Of a stretch of DNA of 64,000 bases, positions 24,391-36,172 are shown one piece after another. The number at the start of each line of letters is the position of its first letter. Position 1 is the first letter of the stretch. The notes beneath the pieces were generated by a model. That model saw only the letters and a list, made by a program, of their open reading frames with translations. It ran no database searches and was not told where the DNA came from. The stretch is from Rhabditophanes sp. KR3021 (Eukaryota; Nematoda; Chromadorea; Rhabditida; Alloionematidae). Location of the stretch: contig CAUJLY010000006.1 of the NCBI GenBank assembly GCA_963281155.1, positions 7,192,001 to 7,256,000 of the forward strand, written 5' to 3'. The position numbers were made by a program, and so were the translations under genes.

Positions 24391-27300
24391 ATGTTGCCTG
24401 TTCCCGACTCAATTAAGGTAAGTGCATACACTTATTTGTCATCTTATTTTTTTAGATAAATCTATTAGCGTTTTATGATCAAAATCAAAAAGAAAAGTTT
24501 TTCAAATTATGGAGAGAAAACTTATGCATTGAAGCTTGTGAGAAAGTTTCCTCATTAGAATGCTTACTTTATGTTTATTTTGCCACTGCGCCTTTAAAAA
24601 GAGCTCCCCCTAATTTGAAAGATTATCAACAAGAACTCAAATTTCTAGTGCCATTCCTTGAGTCAAAGGCAAAGTCGAACAATTTCTGCGACACTGATGT
24701 TATAAAATATATTGCTCTAGGTAATATCTCAAAGCCGCATAAGCACCCCGGATATAAAGATATTTTTCAGGTAAGTAATTATAATTAATTCATTGTTCCA
24801 ATTAAATACCTTTTCAATTGCAGCCTTTATGGCAAAAAACTTTAAAGACTCGATTATCAAAAGCATTGAATGATTCAAATGTTATTACCTACCGAAAAAT
24901 ACCTCTAACTAGCAGCTTATCTACTGAAGCATCTATTGCTGAACAAATGGTAGACAACGAATATTCGGAACTCAAACAAGATTACAAGTTGTTGTATAAA
25001 AGTGTGAACGATTTGATGGAAAATTTGCAAATTACTAGTGCCTCCGTCTTCCCCAAGGTAAATAATAGTGCGTCGTACAAAGATGCGCTTAAAAAAGTAC
25101 AGTCTGTTCTTAATGAAGCTGATCAAAAGATAAAAAAAGAAAATGCTACTTTTAAAAAAACATCTAAATCGCCAGATCAAGATATAGGAACCGTCATCAA
25201 CAACTATCTTGAAAAAGCTACTCTCAGACCAATAACAAAGGCAAAAGTTAGACGAGAAAGCCTAACAAGGAAAAAGCCACCCTTGGCATTAAAAAAGAAT
25301 TACTCATCAGGTGCTTTGATGAATGATGACAACAAACAAACGCATACAGACAATATTTATGCAAAGCAACCTTTAATAAAGCCACTCGTTTTAAGACTAA
25401 ATTATGCCAAAATCGTCAACCACATTATTAAAAACCCCTCGTCTCGAAGTTCTGCTCTGCTCCTACAAGCGCTTAGACAGCAGATTACACGTACACCTAC
25501 GAAAGATGTAGCTGTAGAAACAATCAAGTTGTTTGCCAATAAAGACATTTTGCTGCTTAAAGTTAAAAAAAACTCAATCTTATCTAATGTCATGATCAAT
25601 CACGAGGGAAACAACATGGAAGTTAGAGAAGAAATAGCAAGATTCATAAATGCTATTGCATCATTTCAAGTTGGAAGATCTTATCTCGTGAAAATATATC
25701 ATGGGCAAGACTTTATTTATCAATTAGTTAATGGACTGAAATCAAGAAGGATAAATGGACATTCTGCAGACCATGCCATTTCCGCTTTGCAAAAATTGTC
25801 GGTTAAATCAAATGCTCAAAAAGAATTGTTTCAAAATGGAATGATAGATTGGTTGGTCGTTGAATTGCACAATATAAGACAATCAAAAACTTTTATTGAA
25901 TTTGGAACTGCCTTACTTTTAAATCTCTGTTTTAGTTTCCTCAAGTCAATCTGCAATTTTACGCGTTAACTGCGAAATAACAAGCTTAATGAGCAGCTTG
26001 TTGGAACTTCAGAATTCACATTTAAATGTCTACATTTATCATTTATTGTTTGTTATTTTCCAATTTAGAAAAGTTAGACAGAATAGCATTGAAAACGGAT
26101 TTTTGGAAATACTTGAAAAACAAAAAAATGGCATTCTATCATACCAGGAACAGTGTGTTTTGACTTTCTTAGAATGCTGTCTTAATGAAGGTGAGTTTTG
26201 TGTTTATAAAATATTCAAATATCGTATAATTTAATTTACAAGTTTTGCCACCATTAAGCTATTATTTATTAGCTGATATAAAAAGCTAGACATTTAAATA
26301 TTAATATGCTTATTTATTTTTGTATTAACTTTGATATCACCACGCATCTTATTATTTTGTCCACTATTTGTTTTATTTCCCCTACCAAAAATAGTTTCGG
26401 ACATCTTTTATGCAACAAATGAGTGACTCTTAAAAATAAGCATTGATGTAATATACTTTTGTTTAAATATTACTCGTAACAGGCCGTGCTTGCCTAGGCA
26501 ACAATGTGCGTTGCATTTTTTGATAGTGACCACAATAAGAATGTATTTAAAAAAGTATATTATTACATACATACAAGATTAAATGTATGCAAGTACAATT
26601 TTTGATTATATGGACACATGTTTCCTAAACGACAATTTATGCAGCACCATGACAAGTCAAATATTTATGTGATTTTGGGTAAACAGTTGTTCAAGATAAT
26701 GTAATTTGCTTTAATTTATACTTTTGTCTTCATTTATAATTGACATTTGTTTGAATGAAAAATATTTTTGATCAAAAGAAGACAAATTTAAAAAAAAGCA
26801 AGATTTGGATTTTGTTTAGATGGATAAGGATACAATATTTAGGTTTATACAAATGTATGAATCTATGGATCAACATTTTTTACCCTTTTGTCATATCTTC
26901 CATTGGATATTACTTAAAAAGTAAATGATGACCGATCCTTTAAGACATCAATTTAGTCCATTATACGCCGTTTTGACCATTCTGCAAACATTTATTTTTA
27001 CCATTATGTAACACATTTATTTTGACCATACTTTTTATCAATTTTCGAACCCAAAAATGAGGTCAAATCTTGATTTTTACTCTACTTAAACCAATTTAGA
27101 CAAACGTAAAAAAAGGTACTCTGTTGGATGAAGGGTTTTATAAATCAACGAAATAATCCACAACTGAACTATAAATATTTAACGGTATCTCCCGCTTAAC
27201 CACTGTCCACCCTAAGTCCTTTACATTTCTACCAGTTAAGTGTTATAAATGACATTACATAATTTTTTAAAGGCCGAGACTAATAGTACGATGTAGTATT

Positions 27301-28880
27301 AGTGTTGCCTTCTCTTCAATCATTCCCAAAAAAGATCCCAGGCATTTGTTTGGTGGCTGTGTCCTTTTCCTTACACTCTCTACCCTATAGTATGTGTATG
27401 AATTTATATTTTAAACGTATATACGCACATCTCCTTTACACATAACATTTTTTGTACCAGGCTGTAGCTTGCAACTCTTAGTGGTGATGAAAGTTGCCGG
27501 AGGTTTCGGTGCCGGGCGCTGAATTTTTAACTTTTCTCCCTTTCGTTGCCTCCTTTTTGAAAGGGAAAGACCTACGAATATTTTTGTTATTTGGATATAA
27601 CCTTTTCATCATACCATCAATTGAGGATATATGTTGAAGGCGTAACAAGATAATTTTCAAATTATTATTCAATCTTGTACATTGCTCTAGAGCAGCCTGC
27701 TATATATTTTGCCTCTGATGTATCCTAGGGAAGTCATTGTTGGAAAGGTTTGTAGTAGTTTTATAGACTTTTGCTTTGGTTTATGCAAAGTATGTTTAGG
27801 TTTAGATGATACATATTTAGAGGTAAATATCTAATAGCTTGATTCCGTGTTCCCTGAGACTCTACTTGTGTCTTGGTTGAGTAAGTCACAAGATAGATAA
27901 TCGGGGCACAAGTGATTTGGTTTTAAACTTGTAAATTAAATTGCATACAAAAATCATGTATTTTAATCTCATATTTATGTATATTTTAGAATTTGACTAT
28001 GTAGGTAAGAAAATCTTCTATACGAATGAGGATGAAGATAATGTAAGTTTGCTGAAAATGAGCTATGTAATTGTGCGTGTTTCTTTTTTAGTGGGAAGAT
28101 TATGCCGAAGCTGAAATAGATAGCACTGACACTCTTGTACCGACTATGACAGATATATTTGGAGAACATTTGTTAGCTTCAAAATATCGTTTAAGCGATA
28201 ATCAGAGTGGATTAGCTACTGATGACATCAATGAAAGGTTTACCGAAGCAAAGGATGAATTTGAAATTGAATCAGTTCCGCGTGTAGTACCTGTTGTAAG
28301 AAAGCAAATTACAAACTTTGTGAAAAAAAATCATAAAAATGTTCTCCCACATGGCATGAAGCATGGTGATAAAAGACATGCCGATTCAATGATGTCTTAC
28401 ATGACATTCATACTGGATAATGATAAACGAAAACCATTACTCCTACCTACTGGCTTAATGAGATACATGAGTGAAAGTAATAAGCTAGTAAGTAAGAAAA
28501 TAACAAATGCAAACTCTTCGTCTGGTTCAGATAGTAGAAGTCAGTCGGAAAGTAATTCCCATAGTGAAATATTAGATATTGAAGCTTTAATAATACAAGA
28601 AAAATCAAATTTAAGAGCAGAAGAATTTCCAATAATACAGAAACGAGCTGAACCTCCTAAAGCAAAGTCTAGACCAAGACCAATAACAATACTACCAAAA
28701 ACAAAGCTAGTTTCACCAGATAAAAGCAAAAATACAACGCCCCTGCACCATGATTTGGAAGAAGATCGTCTAATTCTTCCACGAATTGATGACACGGATT
28801 ATTCTGCAGTATTTGGAGCTCGCCCGAAAGTTCTTCGAACACCAGATGATGTCAATTTAAATCACCAAAGACTTGGTTAA
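24391..28880 (+). CDS. armc9: ARMC9-like ciliary armadillo protein, with a one-base frame break
   Basis: ARMC9 acts at the ciliary base and axoneme with TOGARAM1; human mutations cause Joubert syndrome. Exons: 24391-24417, 24456-24770, 24824-26190, 27990-28042 and 28092-28880. Exon 2 matches the region after LisH: KFFKLWRENL, YVYFATAPL, and HPGYKDIFQ/PLWQKTLKTRL across the intron. A coiled segment follows, then armadillo-type repeats from about residue 310 (QVGRSYLVK, LQKLSVKSNAQKELFQNGMIDWL, FGTALLLNLC), and an acidic linker (FDYVGKKIFYTNEDEDNWEDYAEAEID) that matches the family's acidic stretch. At 25930-25933 a TTTT run carries one base too many: dropping one T continues the frame as NLCLVSSSQS, and the whole gene then sums to 850 codons exactly. 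The N-terminal LisH is absent; the model starts at MLPVPDSIK, so earlier exons may be missed. Intron 3 is 1.8 kb. Confidence 0.85.
25930..25933 (+). other. Frame break in ARMC9 (surplus T in TTTT)
   Basis: Before this run the frame reads EFGTALLLNLC; after it the conserved reading (SSSQSAILRVNCEITSLM) lies one base further on. No GT..AG pair is near enough to remove the difference. Confidence 0.75.
26191..27989 (+). other. Large ARMC9 intron, 1.8 kb
   Basis: Starts at GTGAGT and ends TATTTTAG. It contains a patch of higher GC at about 27440-27580 with an inverted repeat CCCTTTC/GAAAGGG and a short minus-strand frame at 27478-27672. That frame lacks a signal peptide and known motifs and is not called. 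Confidence 0.6.
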
Positions 28881-29088
28881 TTATTTTTATTTTAGCAGGG
28901 ATAAATTGTATTATTATATAAATGAATAAAGATAATCAACAATTGTATATGTTAACTAATTTATTATCTAAATAATATATTATAGTGCGCATCCATAATT
29001 TTTTAAAATAAAGATAAATTTTGATTTGCATTCTTTATGGTGGCTTGTAGCATAAGAAATATTGTGCGAAACGAGTTAAACATTCTAT
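28881..29088. other. Convergent 3' flanks of ARMC9 and the ALP gene
   Basis: About 200 bp between the stop of ARMC9 (+) and that of the PDZ-LIM gene (-). AT-rich, holding both 3' UTRs. Confidence 0.5.
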
Positions 29089-32000
29089 TTAAGCATGAAG
29101 CTTACAATATGGCTGCCCATTTTTGGCGTAGAAAGATTGTCCTTCCAAGTTGACATGACAAGCCATGCAGGAAAAGCAATTTGAATGAAATGATGCTCCA
29201 AGAGCTTCAACCCAACGATCTCCGGCTTCAATTGGAAATTTACATGATACACATTTGGTGGTAAAAAGGTTATTCCAATCTAAATAAAAGTTTACATTAA
29301 ATGACTTAATAATTAATTACATACCAACTTCACAATACGGCTTTCCATTTTCCATATAAAATGCGGTATATTCCAAAGGGCTTCAAACAATGAGCACATG
29401 CAAAACATGTCGGATGCCATTGCTTTTGTAAGGCATTCAAACAGTCTCCAGTTACAGGTTTCGCACATTTATTACAGACAGGTGCAATTAGTTTTTCAAA
29501 ACATCCCTCGCAAAATCTTTTTCCTTTTTCTTCAACAAATCCAACGTCAACTAACTTTCTTGAACAACTTGCATTAGCACAGATGAAATGTTCTGGACAA
29601 TAAGTAAGACCTCCAGTCATGACAAAAGCTCCGCGAATTTCACTTTTACATTGGCCACAGTACGGAACTCTATTTTCATAGGCATTGTTGCTTTGATTTC
29701 CAGATGGGTAGCTATTAGTGGTTGTCGTGGTTGTTTTGGTTACTTTGTTAACTAAATGTTGTTGTTTCCCATAATCATGAGAATCGAAGGTGGTATTGTT
29801 TAGATTTCTCGCTTGAGATTGTTGGTTGTAATTAGCTAAAAAATACAATCACATTTAATAAATTATTCATCAAAAATAAAAAGTGTTAGGCAAAGATATA
29901 TTTGTTAGAAACATAAAAGGTAGCCACAACGACGAACCAGCCATATTGTCATCATTTACACCAAAATTGTGCCTAGGGAGATATTGTGTTTGATCTGTAA
30001 TTTCGTTCAACAGTTGTGATAGTCTAACTTGAGGTGAATCATCTTGGAGTAGTTCTAATTCAGTTTTATGAGGCACTTCGTTTTTTAATGATTCATATTC
30101 ACAAAATGAGGAAATGTTTGGTTGGTGTTCAAAGGTTGATTTTGCTACGTCCATACTATTTAAATAGTTTATTTTTTCCTCGAATTGTTCATTAATTTGT
30201 TCAATAGCATTTAAACTTTGTTCAGCCCAAATTACACGAGAATTTGTCTGCAAATGGGGTTGAAAATGAGGTTGGTTTGTTGAGTTTATTTTGTTTCCTA
30301 CGGTATTGTCGAACGCAGGGCTATTTTCAATGTTTTTAAGCAGATTCATTGCATTGGCCATTAAGGTGGCTAATTTATGTTGCTGACTTTTTAAATTTAA
30401 TTGGTGTTTGGTAATAGATTCTAACACGTATTCTGATTTCGTTTCAATATTTATATCATCCTTCTCCAAATTTAAGTCATACTCTTCACTTAATTGACGA
30501 ATCGTTTCTTTTTCAATCTCTTTTTCCATTTCCTTTTCTTGCCTGTACTGTTCTAACTCTTCCCTAATCCATTTTTCTTGTTCATCAAGGCAATCAGACT
30601 CATCTGCTTCAATATCATCATACCTATCATCTTCCCCATTTGGCCTATAGTCCGATAAAGACTCCTCGGTTATGATGTCAGTCTCTTCTATTATTTCAGG
30701 AGTCTCTACCCACCTTATTTGCTTTTCACTTTTTGGTACATCTAACAAACAACTATCATTTTTAACTAATGTAGTGGTAATTTCAGGTAATTTGCTTAAA
30801 TAATTGGCACCCACGTCATTGTTTTTACTAGATTCCTCTTTTGTACCTGCCAATTTAGTAAGACGTGGTGTTACGGACGGAGATGGCGTTTCATTTGAGA
30901 TATTATTTTTGGCTTGCATTGCCTTAGGAATAGGACTAATTTGAGTGCAAATCCTTGGACTAGGGTAAGGTGAAGGGTAATTAGAGTTGACGCGCGAATT
31001 TCCACGACTTTCGCAATCTGATTCATTTACCAAATCTAACAAAGATTTCGATTCTTTCGGAGGTGTTGGCGCGAGATGAATGGACCAATATTTGTTTGGA
31101 CAATTTAGACTTGATTCTGAGGGAGGCCAATTCGGCAACCCCTCACTTTTAGAGAAAGCTTTGGAAGTGGCTTGTCTGATATCATGTGGTAATGGGGATT
31201 TGGTCTTACTAACTACACATTCCGGACCTACATACAAATACAAGGACAAGTTATTAAACAAGGATTAACATTTAAATTATATGTGTTAATTGAAAATAAA
31301 TCCATATTAATTCGAAAAACTTACCATTGTTTCCGTAAGGAGATATAACTTTTCTTTCCTCATTACTTTTTGTAACACTCTTGCTAGAATAATTAGATTC
31401 TAATTTCTTGCCAGATCCTAGATTGTTTGTTTGTGCCATTGGATGACGCCCCATTATATCAGGGTGGTAGGAGGCATGAACAGTATCCAGTGACTTGTTG
31501 TACATATTTGTTGGAGAAGGCTTACTAGAACAAAAGGGCATTAGTTTTTGTTTTATGTACTTTTAAGATAAATGTTTCGCAAATTCATCATCGTAGATTA
31601 AAGAAAAGTTAATTAGAACTCTTAGAAATGCCTATGTAACATGCTATTTTAAATATAATTTGTCACTCTGGCCAAAATTATGAGTAAAATTTATCTAATT
31701 TAATATTTAGAAAACCTACTTCATTAAATCAGGAGTCATTCTTCCTTTAGTATTTGGTTGAGATATTCCTCTTACTTGCCTTGCATGTATATCACAATAA
31801 AACTTTGTATTAATAAACTGATGTCCAACGTTCTTTAAACTACTACCACAGGTTGAGCATGAAAAACAATCGGCATGTAAATTTACTTCTGAGGCACGGC
31901 ATACAAGTCCACTAAAATAAATAATTGTTATATTTGGAATATAACTAGAACTTTGTATAAATGCGTTAAATTTCAAGATGTTATTATTTTATAAATAACT

Positions 32001-34199
32001 AAATACCTATTTCAGATACTGTTATTTTGCTAAGAATGCCAATCTTAAATATTAAGAAATTACTTATTACTGTTTTTATGATTGCTGTCACCTTCACCAT
32101 GGTATGTTTACAAAATCTGATAATCTTAATATTCTCTCTCTAGGTTTTTGGTGATTATGATGATAAGATGAGTGTGCGGTATATGAGAAAGAAAAAATCT
32201 GGATTTGACAATCATGAAGAGGAAATTGACGATGGAGCTCCCACTGGAACAATTTATATTGCTCGTTTTAAGCCAAATCCTTTTCACATGTGGGCCGATC
32301 TCGTTGGTAACCCTAAAGTACCGGCTAGTTCCTTTTTGGTTAAGAAAAGACCTTTTGCTCGCTCAGGGGGAAATATCCTCCTTGGTTAATTTATTCAAGC
32401 AATTTCATTATCTTTTCAAAATTAACACACAAATAATGTTACTGTATAAAAAGTTGAATTACAAATAATTACCACTACAATGAATTTTGGGAATAAATAT
32501 AACTTTTGGGGTTTACTTATAAGATGAAACCGTAATAAAAAGCATACAAAATACTCTTTCATTTGTTTTTAGCAATTAAATATCTTCGATTTATTACTTA
32601 CAGAATGTTTCTTCCACAATGAAAGCAAATAGGAAGATTTGGATTGAGTGGGCCTCTTGATTGAGTTGGAATGCTTGTTCTGTTTGGAGTAGCACTCTTA
32701 TCTCTAGCAAAAACAACACTCTTTAATGTTTCTTTATTTTGATCATCTTCTTGGATCATTTTTAAAGTTTCAGAATTAAGGTATGCTGGCTGTTCCTTTT
32801 TATGACCAAAACCATACTTGGCGTTTGGATCAGAACCAAAAAGGCCCCCACTTTCGTGATAATATTGCTCAGCTTTGTCAGTATTAAAAGTATTATGAAG
32901 AGACTTTGACATTTGATAATTGGATGCATCAACACCACCAGAAAGTGGCTTAGATTGTGCAGTTGCCGAAAAAGGCTTAGCTGAACAATTAAAGCCGTTG
33001 ATTAGAGGATCTTGGTTCATTGACCTATGTTCAAGATTAACTAGAACTTTGGGATTTGGTATTATCGTTTGCTTAGCATTAGATTCAACGTAATTAGAAT
33101 TATCTGTAATAGTTGGTCTCCATAATCTAGTTGACATCATATTTCTAAAAATAATTATTAAAATATCCGAAATATCTGAAATAATTAAAGGGAATAAAAT
33201 CACTAAACGACTGAAATAAGTCAAATTATACTAATACCATATAAACAGAATGTTAAAAATGATTGGAAGTCCATTACATATGGCAAGATCTTAAATATTA
33301 AGTAACATCATAAAATGTATCAATCTAGGTTATCTTACACAGCATGTTCATTTGACTACCAAATATTGATAAGTTGATGGTGTTATTACAAAACACATAT
33401 AAAATTTAAATACAATAGAGTTAAAAGTAAAGCCGATTGATTGCTCCCACGTAAAAATCATCATTTCAACAATTTAATTGTGATATTAGAGAAGATAATA
33501 TAAGTTTGATAAAAATGTACCTTTGCCTAATTTTAAGTTATATCTTACGCTAAGAATAAAGACGTAATTTTACGCATCTCTACTACTATATACACACAAT
33601 TTATCTAATACTTAACAACAATATACAAAAAAATTAGAAAAGACAAACAATAACTTTTTGCTTTTAAGTTGAACAATATTATACATAAGTTTCTGAAGTT
33701 AGTACAAAGAATCTGGTGTCTTTAGAATGGAATCGTAATTAAAAAATATGTTTGATTTGAAAAAGTGAATATTAATGGTGGGACAATTTGTATTAAATAT
33801 AATTGTTCAAAAATATATATTATTTGCATAAATAAGATCCTTCAGATGTATTTATATAAATTTACCTGTAAAGTACCAATTCAATTTCATTGACAGGGAT
33901 ATTGACTAAATTTTTGATTCGTTCAATGTCTTTGACTCTTTCCCCCTGAATCTCCTCGATGACGTCTCCGTTTTGAATTCCAGCACGTTCTGCCAAACTT
34001 CCATCTTCTACCTGTAAGAAAAATGATTGTTTGAGTGATGTTTACAAAGCATTAGTGAATAATAATAGCTTCAATAATATTTACATACTCCTGTAATAAG
34101 ACCTGGGATAGAAACTCTAAATCCCCACGGAGTCTTTATATCTGCCCGATTCATACGAACCGTCACCATTTCGGCTGTAATATTACCTCCTTGAGCCAT
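29089..34199 (-). CDS. alp-1: ALP/Enigma/ZASP-type PDZ-LIM protein, with a one-base frame break
   Basis: Z-disc and dense-body scaffold binding alpha-actinin through its PDZ domain. Exons: 34199-34089, 34011-33866, 33144-32602, 31911-31720, 31524-31325, 31227 to about 29962, 29835-29325 and 29279-29089; about 1052 residues. The PDZ domain covers residues 1-85 ([25 protein letters not shown]). An ALP-type motif [14 protein letters not shown] follows. LIM1 spans exons 3-4 (ICFHCGRNI/..[15 protein letters not shown]). The long sixth exon (about 420 codons) is Ser/Pro- and Glu-rich with a charged coiled coil ([19 protein letters not shown]). Three C-terminal LIMs close the protein ([24 protein letters not shown]). 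In the third LIM at about 29367-29372 one base is surplus in ATAT; removing one lets the finger read through to CKLHA and makes exon phases agree. The donor of the long exon is uncertain (29962 or a few codons later). A non-coding first exon appears to end at 34303. Confidence 0.9.
29367..29372 (-). other. Frame break in the third LIM domain of the ALP gene
   Basis: After HCLKPFG the literal frame runs to a stop within 14 codons, while the conserved finger continues in the next frame as [14 protein letters not shown]. No intron borders are available. Counting one surplus base makes the exon end in phase 1, as the next exon requires. Confidence 0.8.
32036..32389 (+). CDS. Small secreted peptide precursor nested in an ALP intron
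   Basis: Two exons, 32036-32101 and 32144-32389, split by a 42-bp intron (GTATGT..CTCTAG), give 103 residues. Residues 1-24 are a strong signal peptide ([19 protein letters not shown]). The rest has no cysteine and two basic clusters, RKKK at about 34-37 and KKR at about 89-91, typical of prohormone cleavage. The last cleavage would release [12 protein letters not shown], whose final Gly could become a C-terminal amide. The middle product of roughly 50 residues contains the aromatic stretch [15 protein letters not shown]. The gene lies wholly inside the ALP intron 31912-32601, on the opposite strand. A neuropeptide-like or secreted signalling precursor fits best; I do not recognise the mature sequence, and a structural or antimicrobial secreted peptide is possible. 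It is a real spliced gene by signal peptide, intron and codon content. Confidence 0.7.
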
Positions 34200-36172
34200 C
34201 TTACACACTTTCCGTCGACACTCAAACTGTAAATTTGTTTTTTAAATAAATAAAAAGCAATGAATCCTGAGGAAGTATATTAATATATTCAAAAATATAT
34301 ACCTTTGCAACAAGACTGATCTACGAAGGTGCGTTTCTTTTTATCCCGTATGTTTATGCCGACCCATTGTCAGTAGTACTTTTACGTTAGCCTTACACAA
34401 CTCTATAACTAAAGCCTCTCTTCTCCCTCTTTTTCTCCAATCAAGAATTTTTGACTGCGTTTTGTTCGAGTTTAAGATGATCTCACATACACATTATCTT
34501 TGACTGAAGCAAATTTTGAATATACATATATATGCAATTAATCAACTTAAAGCAAGAGGCTTGTCGCTGTCTGCGTGTATGTTTTAAAGTTATTAAGATA
34601 AATGAAACATTCAATGAAAATATTTGTGCGGAGGTATATCTAATATATGCATATTTTTATATACGATTTTACATAGCTATATCTTCATAACTTATGAACA
34701 TCAAATAGTGTTTATAGTATACAATTTTAAACGAATATATAATGTAACTCAAACTTTTTGATATATTCTATATAATGTATTGATAAAGGTGAGTCGAGAA
34801 TAAATTGATATACAAAATAATTTTCTTTCTCATTAGATAACAACAACTGACAAAACTTCAAACTCAAACACCTTCGCTGTTCATTCGAACAAAAGTAAAA
34901 ATAGGATCAAATCGGTGAAAAAACGGCTCTTATATATTTATTTACATTAAACCATTGCATATAACTTTTTATAAATTTTTACATCAATTACAATTTCACC
35001 TTCCAATTATGCATATCTAATAAATAAATACCGCAACAATTAAAGAAAACTCTTGAATTTAAATCCAAACAATCGAAAATAACCTTGTATATTTATTATA
35101 TACTAATATACATATTTCCATAAAAGACACTTTTGTATCAACGTTTCACGGTCAACATATGATCTACATTTAATCAAGATACATCTCTTTATCGAAACCA
35201 AATCATTTGCTGCAGATTAGATTATATTTTAATATCATTTTTTGGTAAAACATAGTGTGTTTTTGAGACAATTTTAGATGATGTAACAACATATTTTAAA
35301 GTCTAATAATCAATTTATACTTTTATAATCTACATACTTCAACCACATAATATCATCAAAAAACATAATTTTGGATAGTACTTATTGTGCCATCTTGTTT
35401 CATTATTATCATAAGCTGAATGTACTTAGATAAGAATTACCAATTTTAAAGCTTTAGTAGTTCGTCGTGATTGATATAACTCCTATGATAATAAAGTGTA
35501 TCTAAACTTTTCTGGAATTTTGATTAGGTGTTTTTAGCATGATATACTCTTAAAGAAAACTAAGTCAAGATCTGTTCAATGTTGGATATTAATTGTGTGA
35601 CTATACGCACGTGTTTCCTTTTTAACATGTACATAATTATGTGTAGTTGTTTTCGATTCTTAGCTCCATATTTCCATCTTTTTAGTAACAATATGTTTGA
35701 ACTATTGATCTCTTAACGTCCACCAGACGAAAAGAATACTTCTATTTACCAAACATTATAACCCGATGACAACAAAATGTATTCGTACTTCGACGTAAAG
35801 TAAAATATACCCTTTGAATCACATCATTATTTTTCTATGTACAATCCTTTCGGTAACATAAAGATGCATTTTGAAAAAAACACAATTTAGACACAATTCG
35901 CAAGCAAAATAGCAGCATTAATTAAGCTATAAAATGTTTCAATGTTTTTGTAGTTACATTTAAAATGAGCAGACATTTATTAATGGTGATTATATTTTTT
36001 GATTTAACTTGTGTACTTTACCTTTTTATCATTTATTTATTTTAAATAAGCTAACCAAACGTTTTTGATTTAAATGTGGTTTCTAATCAAAAATTTCGAT
36101 TGATTTTAATTATTAAAACTTAATTAACATATTTCACATCTTATTATAGACAAATATAATATAGCTACAAAG
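34200..36172. other. Intergenic between divergent genes, with ALP 5' UTR exons
   Basis: Just above the ALP start codon is a splice acceptor (exon from 34226), and a second non-coding exon ends at a donor at 34303, so transcription starts further right. The remaining 1.8 kb is AT-rich without coding signal and should hold the ALP and SLC35B4 promoters. Confidence 0.5.

Noticed and set aside
27478..27672. Minus-strand frame with basic residues inside the ARMC9 intron
   Set aside because: No signal peptide and no ordered cleavage pattern; the local GC patch explains the open frame.
32205..32468. Alternative frame overlapping the nested peptide gene
   Set aside because: Runs past the stop of the signal-peptide-bearing frame and has no start context; the spliced frame is preferred.
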